The notes: generated by a model from the letters alone, not told the origin. Numbered from the stretch's first letter, positions 25,278 to 34,644 are shown. The stretch: DNA of 64,000 bases from Glycomyces sp. NRRL B-16210 (GCF_000719515.1 NZ_JOGR01000017.1:1-64000), one strand, 5' to 3'. Made by a program: numbers and translations.

Positions 25278-26864
25278 GCGGCGCAGCCCGGACCTGATCT
25301 TCCGCGCGCCCTTGCGCAGCTTCGGCGACAACCGCCGGGGCCTGCGCGTCAGGGCCGCGATGCGCCGCTTGAGCCGCAGCTCGGCCGCCAGGCGCGCCGT
25401 GACCTCGCGCCCGCGCTCCATCCGCAGCCGCCGCAGCGGTTCGGCCTCCGCGACCGCGAACCACGCGTCGCCGTCGACCGACCGGACCCCCCACACCGCG
25501 TCGAGGACCGCATCAGGGGCCTCGCCCTCGGCCCGGCACCGCTCGGCGCGCGCGAGCGCGGCGGTCCGGTCGAGGACCGCGACTCCCGGTCCCTCCGGGC
25601 CCGCCAGGCCGACCCTGACGCGCCCGGCGCGCTCAGCGTCGGCGAAACCGACGAGGCGCTCCAGCCCGTCGTAGCGGAAGGCCGCGCCCGGCGGCAGCGT
25701 CAACCGGAACGGCGCCGGCGCGGCCGAAGCGGGCGCCGACTCCAGGAACCGCACCCGGGCGTCCCCGTCGAACGACTCCCGCACGAGCCGCAGGTCCAGG
25801 AGCGCGTCCGCCAGCGGCGCGACCCGCTCGGCCCGGTCCAGCGCGCTCCAAGGGCCCACGAGCGCGACCGCGGCGTCGCCGAGCGAACCGCCGAGGACCG
25901 AGCCGACCGTGGACCGCACCGCCTCCAGCGAGGCGCCGCCGACCTCGACGAGGACCTCGACGTACGGCACGGCCCAGGTCCTGCCCGTCTGCCAGCGCAG
26001 GTACCGCAGCGAAGGCACCCGGTTGGCGAGGTAGGGATGGCGGAACCGCTTCCCGGCGTTGCGGTCGGCGTTCATCTGCGAGACCCCCAGATGCCAGACC
26101 TCGGCCTCGGGGTCGGGGACGAACAGGGCCCCCGCCTGCGCGAGCCGGTACCCCAGCTCCGTGTCGCTGCCCAGCGGCATCGCGGTGTCGATGCCGCCGC
26201 AATCGCGGTACAGGGACCTGGTGAAGGAGATCGTCGCGCCGTTCGCGATCGTGAACGCCCGCAGCTCGTCCACCACCTCGCCGCCCGAATCGCGGACCAG
26301 GCCGATCTGCCAGCGGTCCGAGGCGACGGCGTCGCCGAAGAGCGCGCGCGCCCGACCGGCCGCCACCGCCTCGCGGACGCGGGCGGCCTCGAGGTCGCCG
26401 GCCGCGACGTCGGCGAACGCGAGCTTCCCGACCACCACGAGGTAGTCGGCCGCCGCATGCCACCGGGCGTGCGCCTCCACATGCCCGCGGGCCGGGACGA
26501 GGTCCGCGTCGAGCCGCAGGACGACCTCGCCCTCCGCGGCGTCGATCGCGGCCGCGACCGCCGAGGCGATGCCCCAGCGGCCTTCCTCGGCGCGCACGAG
26601 CCGGGTGCGGGCGGGCCGCAGGTCGGGGAGCCGCAGCGGAGGCTCGCTCCCGTCGTCGAGCACGACGACGTCCATCAGCGCTTCCGGGTACGTCTGCGCC
26701 GCGAGCGCCGCGAGCAGCAGATCGAGCTTGTCCTGGCCGCTGTAGGCGGGGACCACCACCGACACCGTCGCCGAAGGCGTCCACGAGCCGAGCCCGGGCC
26801 GGGGGACGGAGGGGTGGTCGTTGCGGGCGAACCGGGAGGCTGTGGCGGGAGCATGGCCGTTCAT
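25260..26864 (-). CDS. Family 2 glycosyltransferase
   Basis: A 534-residue protein on the strand opposite to the rest of the GT region. An ATG 20 codons further up (26924) is in frame, but 26864 follows a better upstream region: minus-strand TATCAT lies 9 bases before it and could be a -10. The GT2 domain starts at about 32 (ATVSVVVPAYSGQDKLDLLL) with VVLDDGS and RLDADLVPARGHVE as the metal-binding region. Similar to chondroitin-polymerase-like GT2 enzymes in having a C-terminal extension of over 200 residues, here with an Arg-rich basic end. The 180-base gap to the next gene is divergent and probably holds both promoters. Confidence 0.82.
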   Translation of the reverse strand: MNGHAPATASRFARNDHPSVPRPGLGSWTPSATVSVVVPAYSGQDKLDLLLAALAAQTYPEALMDVVVLDDGSEPPLRLPDLRPARTRLVRAEEGRWGIASAVAAAIDAAEGEVVLRLDADLVPARGHVEAHARWHAAADYLVVVGKLAFADVAAGDLEAARVREAVAAGRARALFGDAVASDRWQIGLVRDSGGEVVDELRAFTIANGATISFTRSLYRDCGGIDTAMPLGSDTELGYRLAQAGALFVPDPEAEVWHLGVSQMNADRNAGKRFRHPYLANRVPSLRYLRWQTGRTWAVPYVEVLVEVGGASLEAVRSTVGSVLGGSLGDAAVALVGPWSALDRAERVAPLADALLDLRLVRESFDGDARVRFLESAPASAAPAPFRLTLPPGAAFRYDGLERLVGFADAERAGRVRVGLAGPEGPGVAVLDRTAALARAERCRAEGEAPDAVLDAVWGVRSVDGDAWFAVAEAEPLRRLRMERGREVTARLAAELRLKRRIAALTRRPRRLSPKLRKGARKIRSGLRRLRGHR

Positions 26865-27044
26865 CAAGGCACCATGATAACGAGCCGGTCGCGTCCCGCC
26901 CGGCGACGTACGGACCCGCCGCACCGGCGCGGGGAGGATAGAATGGGCGACCCGGGCGCCCGCTGCTGTTCACCCCGCGTTCAACCACAGCCCCAGTGTG
27001 CCGCGCGCCCGTCAGACACCACCGATAGAGGCCACTCACCATTC

Positions 27045-30000
27045 ATGTTGGAAAAGCTGCGTAAGGGCGCACCGCACTCCCGGTCGACCACCGAGCCCGA
27101 CCCGCGACGGCGTCTCGCCGCATTCCTCGGCGAACACGGCGACCGCCTCCGCAGCGCCGACCCCGCCGCCCTCGTCCAGGCCGCCGTGCGAAGCGGCTCC
27201 GACCTCGGACGCCACGCGCTGGCCGCGCGGGTCAACCCGGCCGATCCGGCGCGGGTGCTCGAAGCGGCCATCCCCCTGGGGGAACTGCCGGAGACCGCCC
27301 GCCCCGAAGCGCTCCGCGACCTCGCCGAGACCCTCGCGTGCCGGCCCCGGGACGAGGCCGACCTCTCCCGGGCCCTCGGCCTCTACCGGCTCGCCGAAGC
27401 CATGGGCGGCCCGGCGGCGGTCCCCGCGCGCCACCGCTCGCTCCACGCGCAGCTGATCCTGCTCCGCGACCCCTCCGACCGCGACGCGATCGGCCGGCTC
27501 GACCTCGACCCGCCGGTGCGGGCCGCGCTCCGCGCCGAACTCGCCCACCCGTGCCACGGCGGCAAACCCGAGACGTTCCTGCCCGCGTTCAACGACTTCG
27601 CGGGCTGGAACGACGTCGAACTCGACCCCGACGAGTCGCTGCCGCTGCTCGACCGGCTCCGCGGCACCGCGCCCGCCTCCTCGGTCACGGACGGCCCGCT
27701 CGTCTCGGTCCTCATGACCTGCCGCGACCCCGGGCCCGAACTCCTGACGGCCGTCCGCTCGGTGACCGCCCAGACCTGGAGCGCCTGGGAGCTCCTCCTC
27801 ATCGACGACGGCACGACCGAGCCCGAGTCGAAGGCGCTGCTCGCGGCGCTGCCGGACGACCCCCGGATCACGGTCCTGCGCCGACCCTCCAGCGGCGGCA
27901 CCTACCGCGCCCGCAACGAAGGGCTCGCCGCCGCCTCGGGGGAGTTCGTCACCGGCATCGACTCCGACGACTGGGCCCACCCCAGGTGGCTCGAACAGCA
28001 GGCGGCCCCGCTGCTCGCCGAACCGGACCTGGTCATGACGCAGTCGCGCGGCATCCGCGCCACCGCCGACCTGTGCCTGGTCACCGCGCCCCGCAAGCGC
28101 TTCAGCGAACCGCGCTCGACGTCCATGATGTTCCGAGCGGCGCTCGTCCGCGAGCGGTTCGGCGGCTTCGACGCCGTCCTCAAAGGCGCCGACACCGAGC
28201 TGCGGCTGCGGATCCAGAAGACCGTCGGCTCCCGGCGGTGGCACCTCGACCAGACCCACCACACCATCGTGCGCCAGCGCCCCGGCTCGCTCTCCGGCGG
28301 CGAGGTCGGCGAAGGGTGGCTGCACCCGCTGCGCGCTGTCTACGAATCCGCCTTCACCAACTGGCACCGCCGCATCCAGCGCAAGGAGACCGGGCCGCGG
28401 ATGCCCGCCGAGGCGACCGGTACCCGGCCCTTCCCCGCCCCCCGGCAGCTCGTGCGCCACGGCGAGCGCCCGCCGGCCCCCGAACGCGTCTACGTCGGCG
28501 ACTGGCGCTACGACGGCCCGCTCCAGCGCACGATGCGCGCCGCCGTCGCCAAAGACCGCCGACGCGGCCTGCCCGTCGCCCTCGCCCACGTCGCGAGCCT
28601 GGCCTCCTTGGAGGAGAAGCACCTGATCGTCTCGGCCGAGGCGATCGAGTTCGCCGCCGCCGAGGGCGTGGACTGGGTCGACCCCGCCGCGGTCCCCGGG
28701 GCCGCGCTCGTGGCCATGGACGAGGCCATCGCCGTCGACCTTCTGACCGGCGGCGCGACCGGGACCGTGACGGTCATGGACGGCCCCTCCTTCATCGACC
28801 GGCGCGCCGACGAACTGCGGCGGCTGCGCGCCGCCGCCAAGACCGGCCCCGCCGGCCTCAAGCGGCTCCCGCGCCGGCTCCTGCGCGGCAAGAAGGCCGC
28901 CGCGAGGCGCCTGGCCGGAAAGGCCAAGCGACGCGCCCTCGCCCTCGTCCGCCCCAGCCGCGGCGGCGAGGCCCTGGCGCCCGGACTGCGCGAGGAGATC
29001 GACCTCTGGCGCTCCCGGCTCCACGGCGGCTGGTCCGCCTCGGCGTCGGCCGCGCTCACCGCCCTCGCCGAGGACCCCGCCCGCCCGGCGGCCGCCCGGA
29101 TCGAGGCCCTGCGCGTCCTCACCGACTGGTACGACGACGACCACCAGCGCCACCTGCGCCGCAGGGACCTCGACCTCGACGTCGTCCTGGTCTCCAACTT
29201 CTCCATGCCCGGCGGGACCACCTCCTCGAACGCCGAGGAGATCGAGGCGTTCCGCGCGGCCGGCCTCACCGTCGGCCTCCTGCACCACCGCGTCCACGAC
29301 TGGCCGCTGGACCGCCCGCTCAACCCCAAGATCGCGGGGCTGGTCGACGACGAGCGCGTGGTCGTCCTCTCCCCGCACGACACCGTCCGCTGCGACCTCG
29401 CCATCGTCCGCTTCCCGCGGATCATGATGCGGACCATGGAGGACCTCCCCGACCTCACCGCCGGACGCACCGTCCTGGTGGTCAACCAGCCGCCCTACGA
29501 GTACTACGGCCCCGAGCAGGGACGGGTGCTCACCTGGGACGTCCGGACCGTCCACGAGAACCTCCGCGCCTGGCTCGGCGACCACACCTGGTACGCCCAG
29601 GGCCCGGTGGTGCGGGACGCCTTCGCCGCCGACCACGAGGGCGAGCTCGACGGGATCGACCTCGCCGACGACTACTGGTTCGGCATCGTCGACCCCGACG
29701 CGTGGCGCAGGGACGCCCAGCGCCCGCACGGCGGCCCCATCCGGATCGGCCGCCACGCCCGCGACCACGTGCGCAAGTGGCCCGAGACCACCGAGGACCT
29801 GCTCGCCTGCTACCCCGACGACGACGCCTTCGAGATCCACGTGCTCGGCGGGGCCCGGATGGCCCGCAAGCTCCTCGGCACCCTGCCGCGCAACTGGGTG
29901 GTCCACAAGTTCGGGTCGATGTCCCCCAGGGACTTCCTCCACAGCGTCGACTTCCTGGTCTTCTTCATCGCCGACGCCGGGCAGGAGGCCTTCGGCAGGA

Positions 30001-30260
30001 CCCCCCTGGAGGCCATGGCCGTCGGCCTGCCCTGCGTCCTGCCCAGCAGCTTCCGGCCGCTCTACGGCGACGGCGCCCTGTACTGCGAGCCGTCCGAGGT
30101 CGCCGACCTGCTCCGCGGCCTCGCCGCCGATCCCGAGGCCTACCGCCGCCAGTCGGACCTCGCCCTCGCCCGCGTGCGCGCCGACTTCTCCCGAGAGGTC
30201 CTCCTGGAGCGCGTCCGGCGCCTCGGCGTCGGGGCCGACCGCGAAGCGGTCGCCACGTGA
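27045..30260 (+). CDS. Two-domain GT2-GT4 fusion glycosyltransferase
   Basis: A 1071-residue protein. The frame is open far upstream, but similarity to the GT2 protein at 20062 begins near the ATG at 27045. Helical lead (about 1-210), then GT2 (VSVLMTCRDPGPELL at about 218, GIDSDDWAHPRW at about 305). A basic Arg/Lys/Ala-rich hinge (about 590-640) follows, then a GT4 domain (SNFSMPGGTTSSNAEEI at about 710; E-x7-E EAFGRTPLEAMAVGLP at about 981). The two halves match the adjacent separate genes at 20062 and 22079, so this looks like a fused copy of that pair, without the membrane helices. The stop overlaps the next GTG by four bases (GTGA). Confidence 0.85.
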   Translation: MLEKLRKGAPHSRSTTEPDPRRRLAAFLGEHGDRLRSADPAALVQAAVRSGSDLGRHALAARVNPADPARVLEAAIPLGELPETARPEALRDLAETLACRPRDEADLSRALGLYRLAEAMGGPAAVPARHRSLHAQLILLRDPSDRDAIGRLDLDPPVRAALRAELAHPCHGGKPETFLPAFNDFAGWNDVELDPDESLPLLDRLRGTAPASSVTDGPLVSVLMTCRDPGPELLTAVRSVTAQTWSAWELLLIDDGTTEPESKALLAALPDDPRITVLRRPSSGGTYRARNEGLAAASGEFVTGIDSDDWAHPRWLEQQAAPLLAEPDLVMTQSRGIRATADLCLVTAPRKRFSEPRSTSMMFRAALVRERFGGFDAVLKGADTELRLRIQKTVGSRRWHLDQTHHTIVRQRPGSLSGGEVGEGWLHPLRAVYESAFTNWHRRIQRKETGPRMPAEATGTRPFPAPRQLVRHGERPPAPERVYVGDWRYDGPLQRTMRAAVAKDRRRGLPVALAHVASLASLEEKHLIVSAEAIEFAAAEGVDWVDPAAVPGAALVAMDEAIAVDLLTGGATGTVTVMDGPSFIDRRADELRRLRAAAKTGPAGLKRLPRRLLRGKKAAARRLAGKAKRRALALVRPSRGGEALAPGLREEIDLWRSRLHGGWSASASAALTALAEDPARPAAARIEALRVLTDWYDDDHQRHLRRRDLDLDVVLVSNFSMPGGTTSSNAEEIEAFRAAGLTVGLLHHRVHDWPLDRPLNPKIAGLVDDERVVVLSPHDTVRCDLAIVRFPRIMMRTMEDLPDLTAGRTVLVVNQPPYEYYGPEQGRVLTWDVRTVHENLRAWLGDHTWYAQGPVVRDAFAADHEGELDGIDLADDYWFGIVDPDAWRRDAQRPHGGPIRIGRHARDHVRKWPETTEDLLACYPDDDAFEIHVLGGARMARKLLGTLPRNWVVHKFGSMSPRDFLHSVDFLVFFIADAGQEAFGRTPLEAMAVGLPCVLPSSFRPLYGDGALYCEPSEVADLLRGLAADPEAYRRQSDLALARVRADFSREVLLERVRRLGVGADREAVAT

Positions 30261-31561
30261 GCGCCCGCGACCCGAAGACCGACGGCCTCGACGAGGCCCA
30301 GCGGCGCCGGCTGTCCCAGTCCCGCGCCCGCCTGCGGGTCGGCTTCTCCCGCAAGGCGACGGCCGACATGAAGAAGGTCATCGCCTCGCCCGAGGAGTCC
30401 CCGGCCCACCGCATCGCGACCGGATCGGCACTCCTGGAGTGGCAGCGGGACCGGGCCGCCGCGAGGAACGCCGGACGCCGGCTCCGATTCGACATCGTCC
30501 TCGTCTCCCACTTCGCGCTCCCCGGCGGCAACACCACGGCCAACGCCGAGGAGATCGCCGCCTACCGGGAGGCGGGGCTGACCGTCGGCCTCCTGCACCA
30601 CCCCGTCTACCGCTGGGACGTCTCCCGCCCCGTCAACCGCAAGATCGAACGGCTCGTCGACGGCGACCGGGTGGTCCTCCTCAACGCGCACGACAGGGTC
30701 TCCTGCGACCTCATGATCGTGCGACTGCCCACCGTGGTGCTCACGCCCCTCGACGACCGCCCCGAGATCCACGCGGCGACGACCGTGGTCCTGGCCAACC
30801 AGACGCCCTTCAAGTACTACGGGCCCGAAGGCGGCGTCGAACCGGCCTGGGACCTGCGCACCGCGCACCGCAACATGCGCGAGTGGGTCGGCGACCACAC
30901 CTGGTTCACCGTGGGCCCCATGGTCAGAGAGGCCCTCGACGAGTACCACGCCGAGGAGGCCGCCGCGCTCGACCTCGCCGCCGAGCACTGGTACGAGTGC
31001 CTCGACGCGCGGCGCTGGGCGCTCCCGGCCGAACGCCCCCGCGGCGACGGCCCGATCCGCATCGGCCGCCACTCCCGCGACCACGAGCTCAAATGGCCGA
31101 CCTCCCCCGAGCGGCTGCGCGAGTGCTACCCCGACGACGACCGGTTCGCGATCCACGTCCTCGGCGGCGCCGACGCGCCCCGCCGCCTCCTGGGCGGACT
31201 CCCCGGCAACTGGGTCGAGCACCCCTTCGGCTCCATGAGCGCCAAGGAGTTCCTCGGCACGATCGACGTCTACGTCTACTTCATCGCCGCCGAAGGGCGC
31301 GAGGCGTTCGGCATAGCGCCCCTGGAGGCGATGGCCGCGGGGATCCCGGTGGTCATGGACCGCCGGTTCGAGCCGCTGTTCGGACGCGCCGCCCGCTACT
31401 GCGAACCGGGGGAGGTCGCCGCCACCGTGCGGGCGCTCGCCGAGGACGACGCGGCCTACGAGGCGCAGGCGGCGCTGGCCCGGCAGGTCATCGCCGAGCG
31501 GTTCTCCCGGGAGGCGCTGCTGCGGCGGGTGGCCGCGCTCGGCGTCCGGGTACCCGACTGA
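30257..31561 (+). CDS. Family 4 glycosyltransferase
   Basis: A 434-residue GT-B enzyme; GTG start inside the GTGA overlap with the fused gene. The third GT4 paralogue in the region: FALPGGNTTANAEEI at about 83 and E-x7-E EAFGIAPLEAMAAGIP at about 349. Unlike the copy at 22079 it has no membrane helix, so it is probably cytoplasmic or peripheral. Translational coupling with the GT2-GT4 fusion suggests the two act in succession on one glycan. Its stop codon falls inside a three-copy tandem repeat. Confidence 0.85.
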   Translation: MSARDPKTDGLDEAQRRRLSQSRARLRVGFSRKATADMKKVIASPEESPAHRIATGSALLEWQRDRAAARNAGRRLRFDIVLVSHFALPGGNTTANAEEIAAYREAGLTVGLLHHPVYRWDVSRPVNRKIERLVDGDRVVLLNAHDRVSCDLMIVRLPTVVLTPLDDRPEIHAATTVVLANQTPFKYYGPEGGVEPAWDLRTAHRNMREWVGDHTWFTVGPMVREALDEYHAEEAAALDLAAEHWYECLDARRWALPAERPRGDGPIRIGRHSRDHELKWPTSPERLRECYPDDDRFAIHVLGGADAPRRLLGGLPGNWVEHPFGSMSAKEFLGTIDVYVYFIAAEGREAFGIAPLEAMAAGIPVVMDRRFEPLFGRAARYCEPGEVAATVRALAEDDAAYEAQAALARQVIAERFSREALLRRVAALGVRVPD

Positions 31562-31595
31562 CCTCTACCCGACTGACCTCTACCCGACTGATCTC
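31551..31595 (+). repeat. 15-bp tandem repeat, three copies, carrying the stop codon
   Basis: TACCCGACTGACCTC is repeated at 31551, 31566 and 31581, the third copy with one change (GATCTC). The period is a multiple of three, so each copy carries TGA in the same frame. The gene therefore has three in-phase stops in succession. Confidence 0.9.
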
Positions 31596-31604
31596 CGGAC
31601 ACGC

Positions 31605-31644
31605 GGAGAGGGGCCCTCGCGCTGATGCGCGAGGGCCCCTCTCC
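31605..31644. terminator. Bidirectional terminator between the GT4 gene and glnII
   Basis: An 18-bp perfect stem (GGAGAGGGGCCCTCGCGC and its complement) with loop TGAT lies between the convergent GT4 and glnII genes. Both transcripts can form it; on the plus strand it is followed by GTTCCGTTCC. Confidence 0.85.
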
Positions 31645-31680
31645 GTTCCGTTCCAGGTCGCGGAGTCCTCAGGACACCGC

Positions 31681-32694
31681 TTAGACGAGGCCCTTCTTTT
31701 CGAGGGCTTCGCAGACGGTGTTGACGATGAGGCCGGTGACGACGTAGGGGTCCATGTTCGCGTTGGGGCGGCGGTCCTCCAGGTAGCCCTTCTTGTCCTT
31801 CTCGACCTGCCACGGGATGCGGATCGAGGCCCCGCGGTTGGAGACGCCGTAGGAGAACTGGGTGTAGTGGGCCGTCTCGTGCGCGCCGGTCAGGCGGTCG
31901 GCGATGCCGTCGCCGTAGCTCTTGACGTGCTCCTCGGCCTTCTCGCCCAGCGCCTCGCACGCGGCGATGATCGGCTCGTAGTCCTCGCGCATCGCCTTGG
32001 TGGAGAAGTTGGTGTGGCACCCGGCGCCGTTCCAGTCGCCCTTGGCCGGCTTCGGCTCGATCGTCGCGGCCACCCCGAAGTCCTCGGCGGTGCGGTACAG
32101 CAGCCAGCGCGCCAGCCACAGCGAGTCCGAGACCTCCAGCGCCGAGGCCGGTCCGACCTGGAACTCCCACTGGCCGGGCATGACCTCGGCGTTGATCCCC
32201 GAGATCGGCAGCCCGGCGGTCAGGCAGTTGTCGAGGTGCTTCTCGACGATGTCGCGCCCGAAGATCTCGTCGGCGCCCACGCCGCAGTAGTAGCCGCCCT
32301 GGGGCGCGGGGTAGCCGCCCTCGGGGAAGCCGAGCGGGCGCGAGCCCACCATGAAGGTGTACTCCTGCTCGATGCCGAACCAGGACTCCTGGCCGGCGTA
32401 CTTCTCGGCGACCTCGGCGGTCTTGGCGCGGGTGTTGGTCGGGTGGGGGGTGAAGTCGGTGTCGAGCACCTCGCACAGGACCAGGATCGAGTCGCCGCCG
32501 CGGATGGGGTCGGGCACGGTCTTGACCGGGCGCAGCACGCAGTCGGAGGAGTGCCCCTCGGCCTGGTTCGTGCTGGAGCCGTCGAAGCCCCAGATCGGCG
32601 GCTCCTCGCCGGCGCCGAGGATCTTGGTCTTGGAACGCAGCTTGGCCGTCGGCTCGGTGCCGTCGATCCAGATGTACTCGGCCTTGATTGCCAT
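31681..32694 (-). CDS. glnII: Glutamine synthetase, GSII (eukaryotic-type)
   Basis: A 337-residue enzyme forming glutamine from glutamate, ammonia and ATP. The N-terminus MAIKAEYIWIDGTEPTAK matches actinobacterial GlnII, so the ATG at 32694 was preferred to an in-frame ATG six codons earlier. Family motifs are present: GFDGSSTNQAEG (substrate/Mg region), WFGIEQEYTF, GINAEVMPGQWEFQVG, GAGCHTNFST and RPNANMDPY. The length (about 340) separates it from GlnA (about 470). Class II enzymes are octamers or decamers without adenylylation control. The upstream region holds a candidate GlnR site, in line with nitrogen control of glnII in streptomycetes. Confidence 0.95.
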   Translation of the reverse strand: MAIKAEYIWIDGTEPTAKLRSKTKILGAGEEPPIWGFDGSSTNQAEGHSSDCVLRPVKTVPDPIRGGDSILVLCEVLDTDFTPHPTNTRAKTAEVAEKYAGQESWFGIEQEYTFMVGSRPLGFPEGGYPAPQGGYYCGVGADEIFGRDIVEKHLDNCLTAGLPISGINAEVMPGQWEFQVGPASALEVSDSLWLARWLLYRTAEDFGVAATIEPKPAKGDWNGAGCHTNFSTKAMREDYEPIIAACEALGEKAEEHVKSYGDGIADRLTGAHETAHYTQFSYGVSNRGASIRIPWQVEKDKKGYLEDRRPNANMDPYVVTGLIVNTVCEALEKKGLV

Positions 32695-32803
32695 CAGGTG
32701 GGAGCCCTTCATGCGGTGACGCGGTCCAGCCTCCGGCCCGGGGGCGAGCCCGAAGCTGTGCCGCCACGTTCCCAAGGGCCAATTTCTCGCTCGTTGATGC
32801 CTT

Positions 32804-32820
32804 GTAAACAGTGTGTAAAC
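32804..32820. promoter_or_regulatory. Candidate GlnR-type box upstream of glnII
   Basis: GTAAAC occurs twice, at 32804-32809 and 32815-32820, spaced by 11 bases (one helical turn). The known actinobacterial GlnR box is an AC-rich pair (GTNAC, six bases, GAAAC) with the same period. It lies 110-126 bases upstream of the glnII ATG. The match is partial, so other regulators are possible. Confidence 0.4.
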
Positions 32821-32980
32821 GGCTGCCCTGCGTGAGCAAGGGGAAGCCGTGAGTCGCACTCGCCCTATTTTCGGCGAGAAAATCTGATTCACCCCGTATC
32901 CCCTCTCGGTTCGGTTTCGTTCTTCTAATTGCGAGCGGCGAGACCGCTCGCACTCAGGAATCGGGTCGACGGGGGAGACG

Positions 32981-33991
32981 ATGGGACGCATCGCAGGAGG
33001 CAGCGAGGACACTCGCCGCTTCAGCGTGCTCCGGTTCCTCCTCGGCGCCGCGCTCACCGCATTCGGCTCCCTGCTCTTGGGAGCCTTCGCGATGGCGTCG
33101 GCCGCCTCCGCGTCAGACGAATCCGCCGCATCGCAGGGCCTTGCCCCGATGACCGACCCCCTCGCCGCAGAGGTCTCCGACATGTCGCGCCTGGCCGCGC
33201 GGCTGGTCCCGCACAACCAGCAGGGACATCGGACGCCGGCGGCGCAGGAGGAGGTCACCGGGCTGGTGTCGGGCCTGACCGAACCGGTGGGATCGCTGAT
33301 GCACGAGACGGACGCCGCCGTACGCGACATGCTGCCGAGCGGCGCCGGACCCGGGTTGCTCGACTTGAACGACGAGTCTGTCGGAGACGACGCCGCTGAA
33401 GTAGTGGCGCCGCTGGTGGGATCCCTGATCAAGGGAACGACGTCCCTTGCGGACGCTCCCGCCGCCGCGGTGTCCGGTGTCTACGAGACTGTCGCGCCCG
33501 CGACCGATGAGGTCGACGCACTGGCGCGACTGGTGACCGATGGCCTGCGCTTCGGCGATGCGGCGACGCCCGGGAGCGTCCTCGCCGGCGACGCAGGACA
33601 GCCGAGCCTCACCTCGCTTGCAGCGAAGTCCGTCTCCAACGAGGTGGCGGCGACGCTCCACGGAGCGTCCAGCGGCCGGCCGGCCGCCGCCTTCGAGTGC
33701 TCCGCGGCTCCAGAGCGGGGGACCGACCAGTCCGAGGTCGAGGACGTGCGCGGCGTGCCGCGCACCGCGGCCAGGCCGTGGGGCTCAGGCGCCCCCGTCC
33801 TGCCCGACCTGAAGATCATCCCCGGTGGAGCCACTGGCTCGACCGCCGGTATCAGCGTCGACAGCGGCCACAACGCTGTCTGCGTCTCCCCGTCCACCGG
33901 GGGGGAAGAGGTGTCACTCTCCCGCACGGTGATCGGGGAATTGGGGCGGCCGTTGGACCGCGCCGCCGAGCTGTCCGTCGCCCCAGACTAG
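32981..33991 (+). CDS. Secreted protein of unknown function
   Basis: A 336-residue protein with a good ribosome site (GGGGGAG). An N-terminal hydrophobic segment (about 17-38) followed by ASAASAS suggests a cleaved signal peptide. The mature part is Ala/Gly/Ser/Val-rich, acidic, predicted mostly helical and disordered in the last third, with two Cys (near residues 240 and 310). No domain recognised. It lies just upstream of the array of small secreted repeat proteins and could be part of the same surface layer. Streptomyces secreted proteins of this composition near chaplin genes are often uncharacterised. Confidence 0.65.
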   Translation: MGRIAGGSEDTRRFSVLRFLLGAALTAFGSLLLGAFAMASAASASDESAASQGLAPMTDPLAAEVSDMSRLAARLVPHNQQGHRTPAAQEEVTGLVSGLTEPVGSLMHETDAAVRDMLPSGAGPGLLDLNDESVGDDAAEVVAPLVGSLIKGTTSLADAPAAAVSGVYETVAPATDEVDALARLVTDGLRFGDAATPGSVLAGDAGQPSLTSLAAKSVSNEVAATLHGASSGRPAAAFECSAAPERGTDQSEVEDVRGVPRTAARPWGSGAPVLPDLKIIPGGATGSTAGISVDSGHNAVCVSPSTGGEEVSLSRTVIGELGRPLDRAAELSVAPD

Positions 33992-34196
33992 CGCCTCCGC
34001 GCGTCGGCGCGGGGAGCTTGAAGTCCGCCTTCGAAACTCCCTCCGGCCCGGCACCGAATCCCATGCGAGAGCACGATTCGGCGCTGCCCGGGACGCCGGC
34101 GCGCGGTCAGGCGCCACCGCCGCCTCGACAGAGGCGGGGAATCCATGCAAGCCGCCCGGCTCAACGGGCGCACAACCCAGAAGGAAACCGCAACTC

Positions 34197-34562
34197 ATGC
34201 GCAAGGTTCTCACTGTCGCCGCCGTCGCCGCCGCCGCTGCCGCGGGCATCGCGTCCCCCGCCATGGCCGGCAACAGCTCCGGCGTCTCGGCCGGCCCGGT
34301 CAGCCTCGTCAACATCGACGCCTCCAGCGCCGCGCACTGGCAGATCTGCGGCCAGAACGTGCTGACCACGTCCTTCGGCCAGGTCTGCGACAACCGCGAC
34401 CACATCGGCCCGGGCCCGCAGTCCGGCATCGACGCCGGCGACGTCTCGGCCGCGAACCTCGACATCTCGAGCGCCGCCCACTGGCAGATCTGCGGCCAGA
34501 ACGTCGGCGTCGCGCCGTCGCTCAACCAGATCTGCGACAACACCGACCACCTGAACAACTAA
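34197..34562 (+). CDS. Small secreted Cys/Trp repeat protein, rodlin/chaplin-like (paralogue 1)
   Basis: A 121-residue protein with a Sec signal peptide (cleavage near AMA-GN). The mature part is two repeats of about 46 residues, each with the core AHWQICGQNV followed 8 or so residues later by Q-x-C-x-N. The C-G-(Q)-N-V ... C-x-N spacing recalls chaplins (C-G-N-T-V ... G-N-x-C), and LNQxC recalls rodlins, which coat aerial hyphae and spores in Streptomyces. The similarity is by pattern only. AAGGAAA precedes the ATG. A GC-rich hairpin follows the stop and separates it from paralogue 2. Confidence 0.75.
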   Translation: MRKVLTVAAVAAAAAAGIASPAMAGNSSGVSAGPVSLVNIDASSAAHWQICGQNVLTTSFGQVCDNRDHIGPGPQSGIDAGDVSAANLDISSAAHWQICGQNVGVAPSLNQICDNTDHLNN

Positions 34563-34570
34563 GACCTCCG

Positions 34571-34602
34571 GGGAGGGCGGTCCGCACCGGACCGTCCCTC
34601 CC
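34571..34602 (+). terminator. Intercistronic hairpin after paralogue 1
   Basis: GGGAGGGCGGTCCG pairs with CGGACCGTCCCTCCC (one bulge), three-base loop, eight bases after the stop. No T-run. It may end or attenuate transcription between the two paralogues. Confidence 0.6.
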
Positions 34603-34644
34603 GCGGAAGACCAGAGAATCCACACAGAAACGGGGAACAAGAAG

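Noticed and set aside
26037..27044. Plus-strand extension of the GT2-GT4 fusion frame by 336 codons
   Set aside because: It is antisense to the GT2 gene on the minus strand, and similarity to the paralogue begins at 27045.
13553..31561. Secondary-metabolite gene cluster
   Set aside because: No polyketide, peptide-synthetase, terpene or RiPP core genes; the content fits envelope glycan synthesis.
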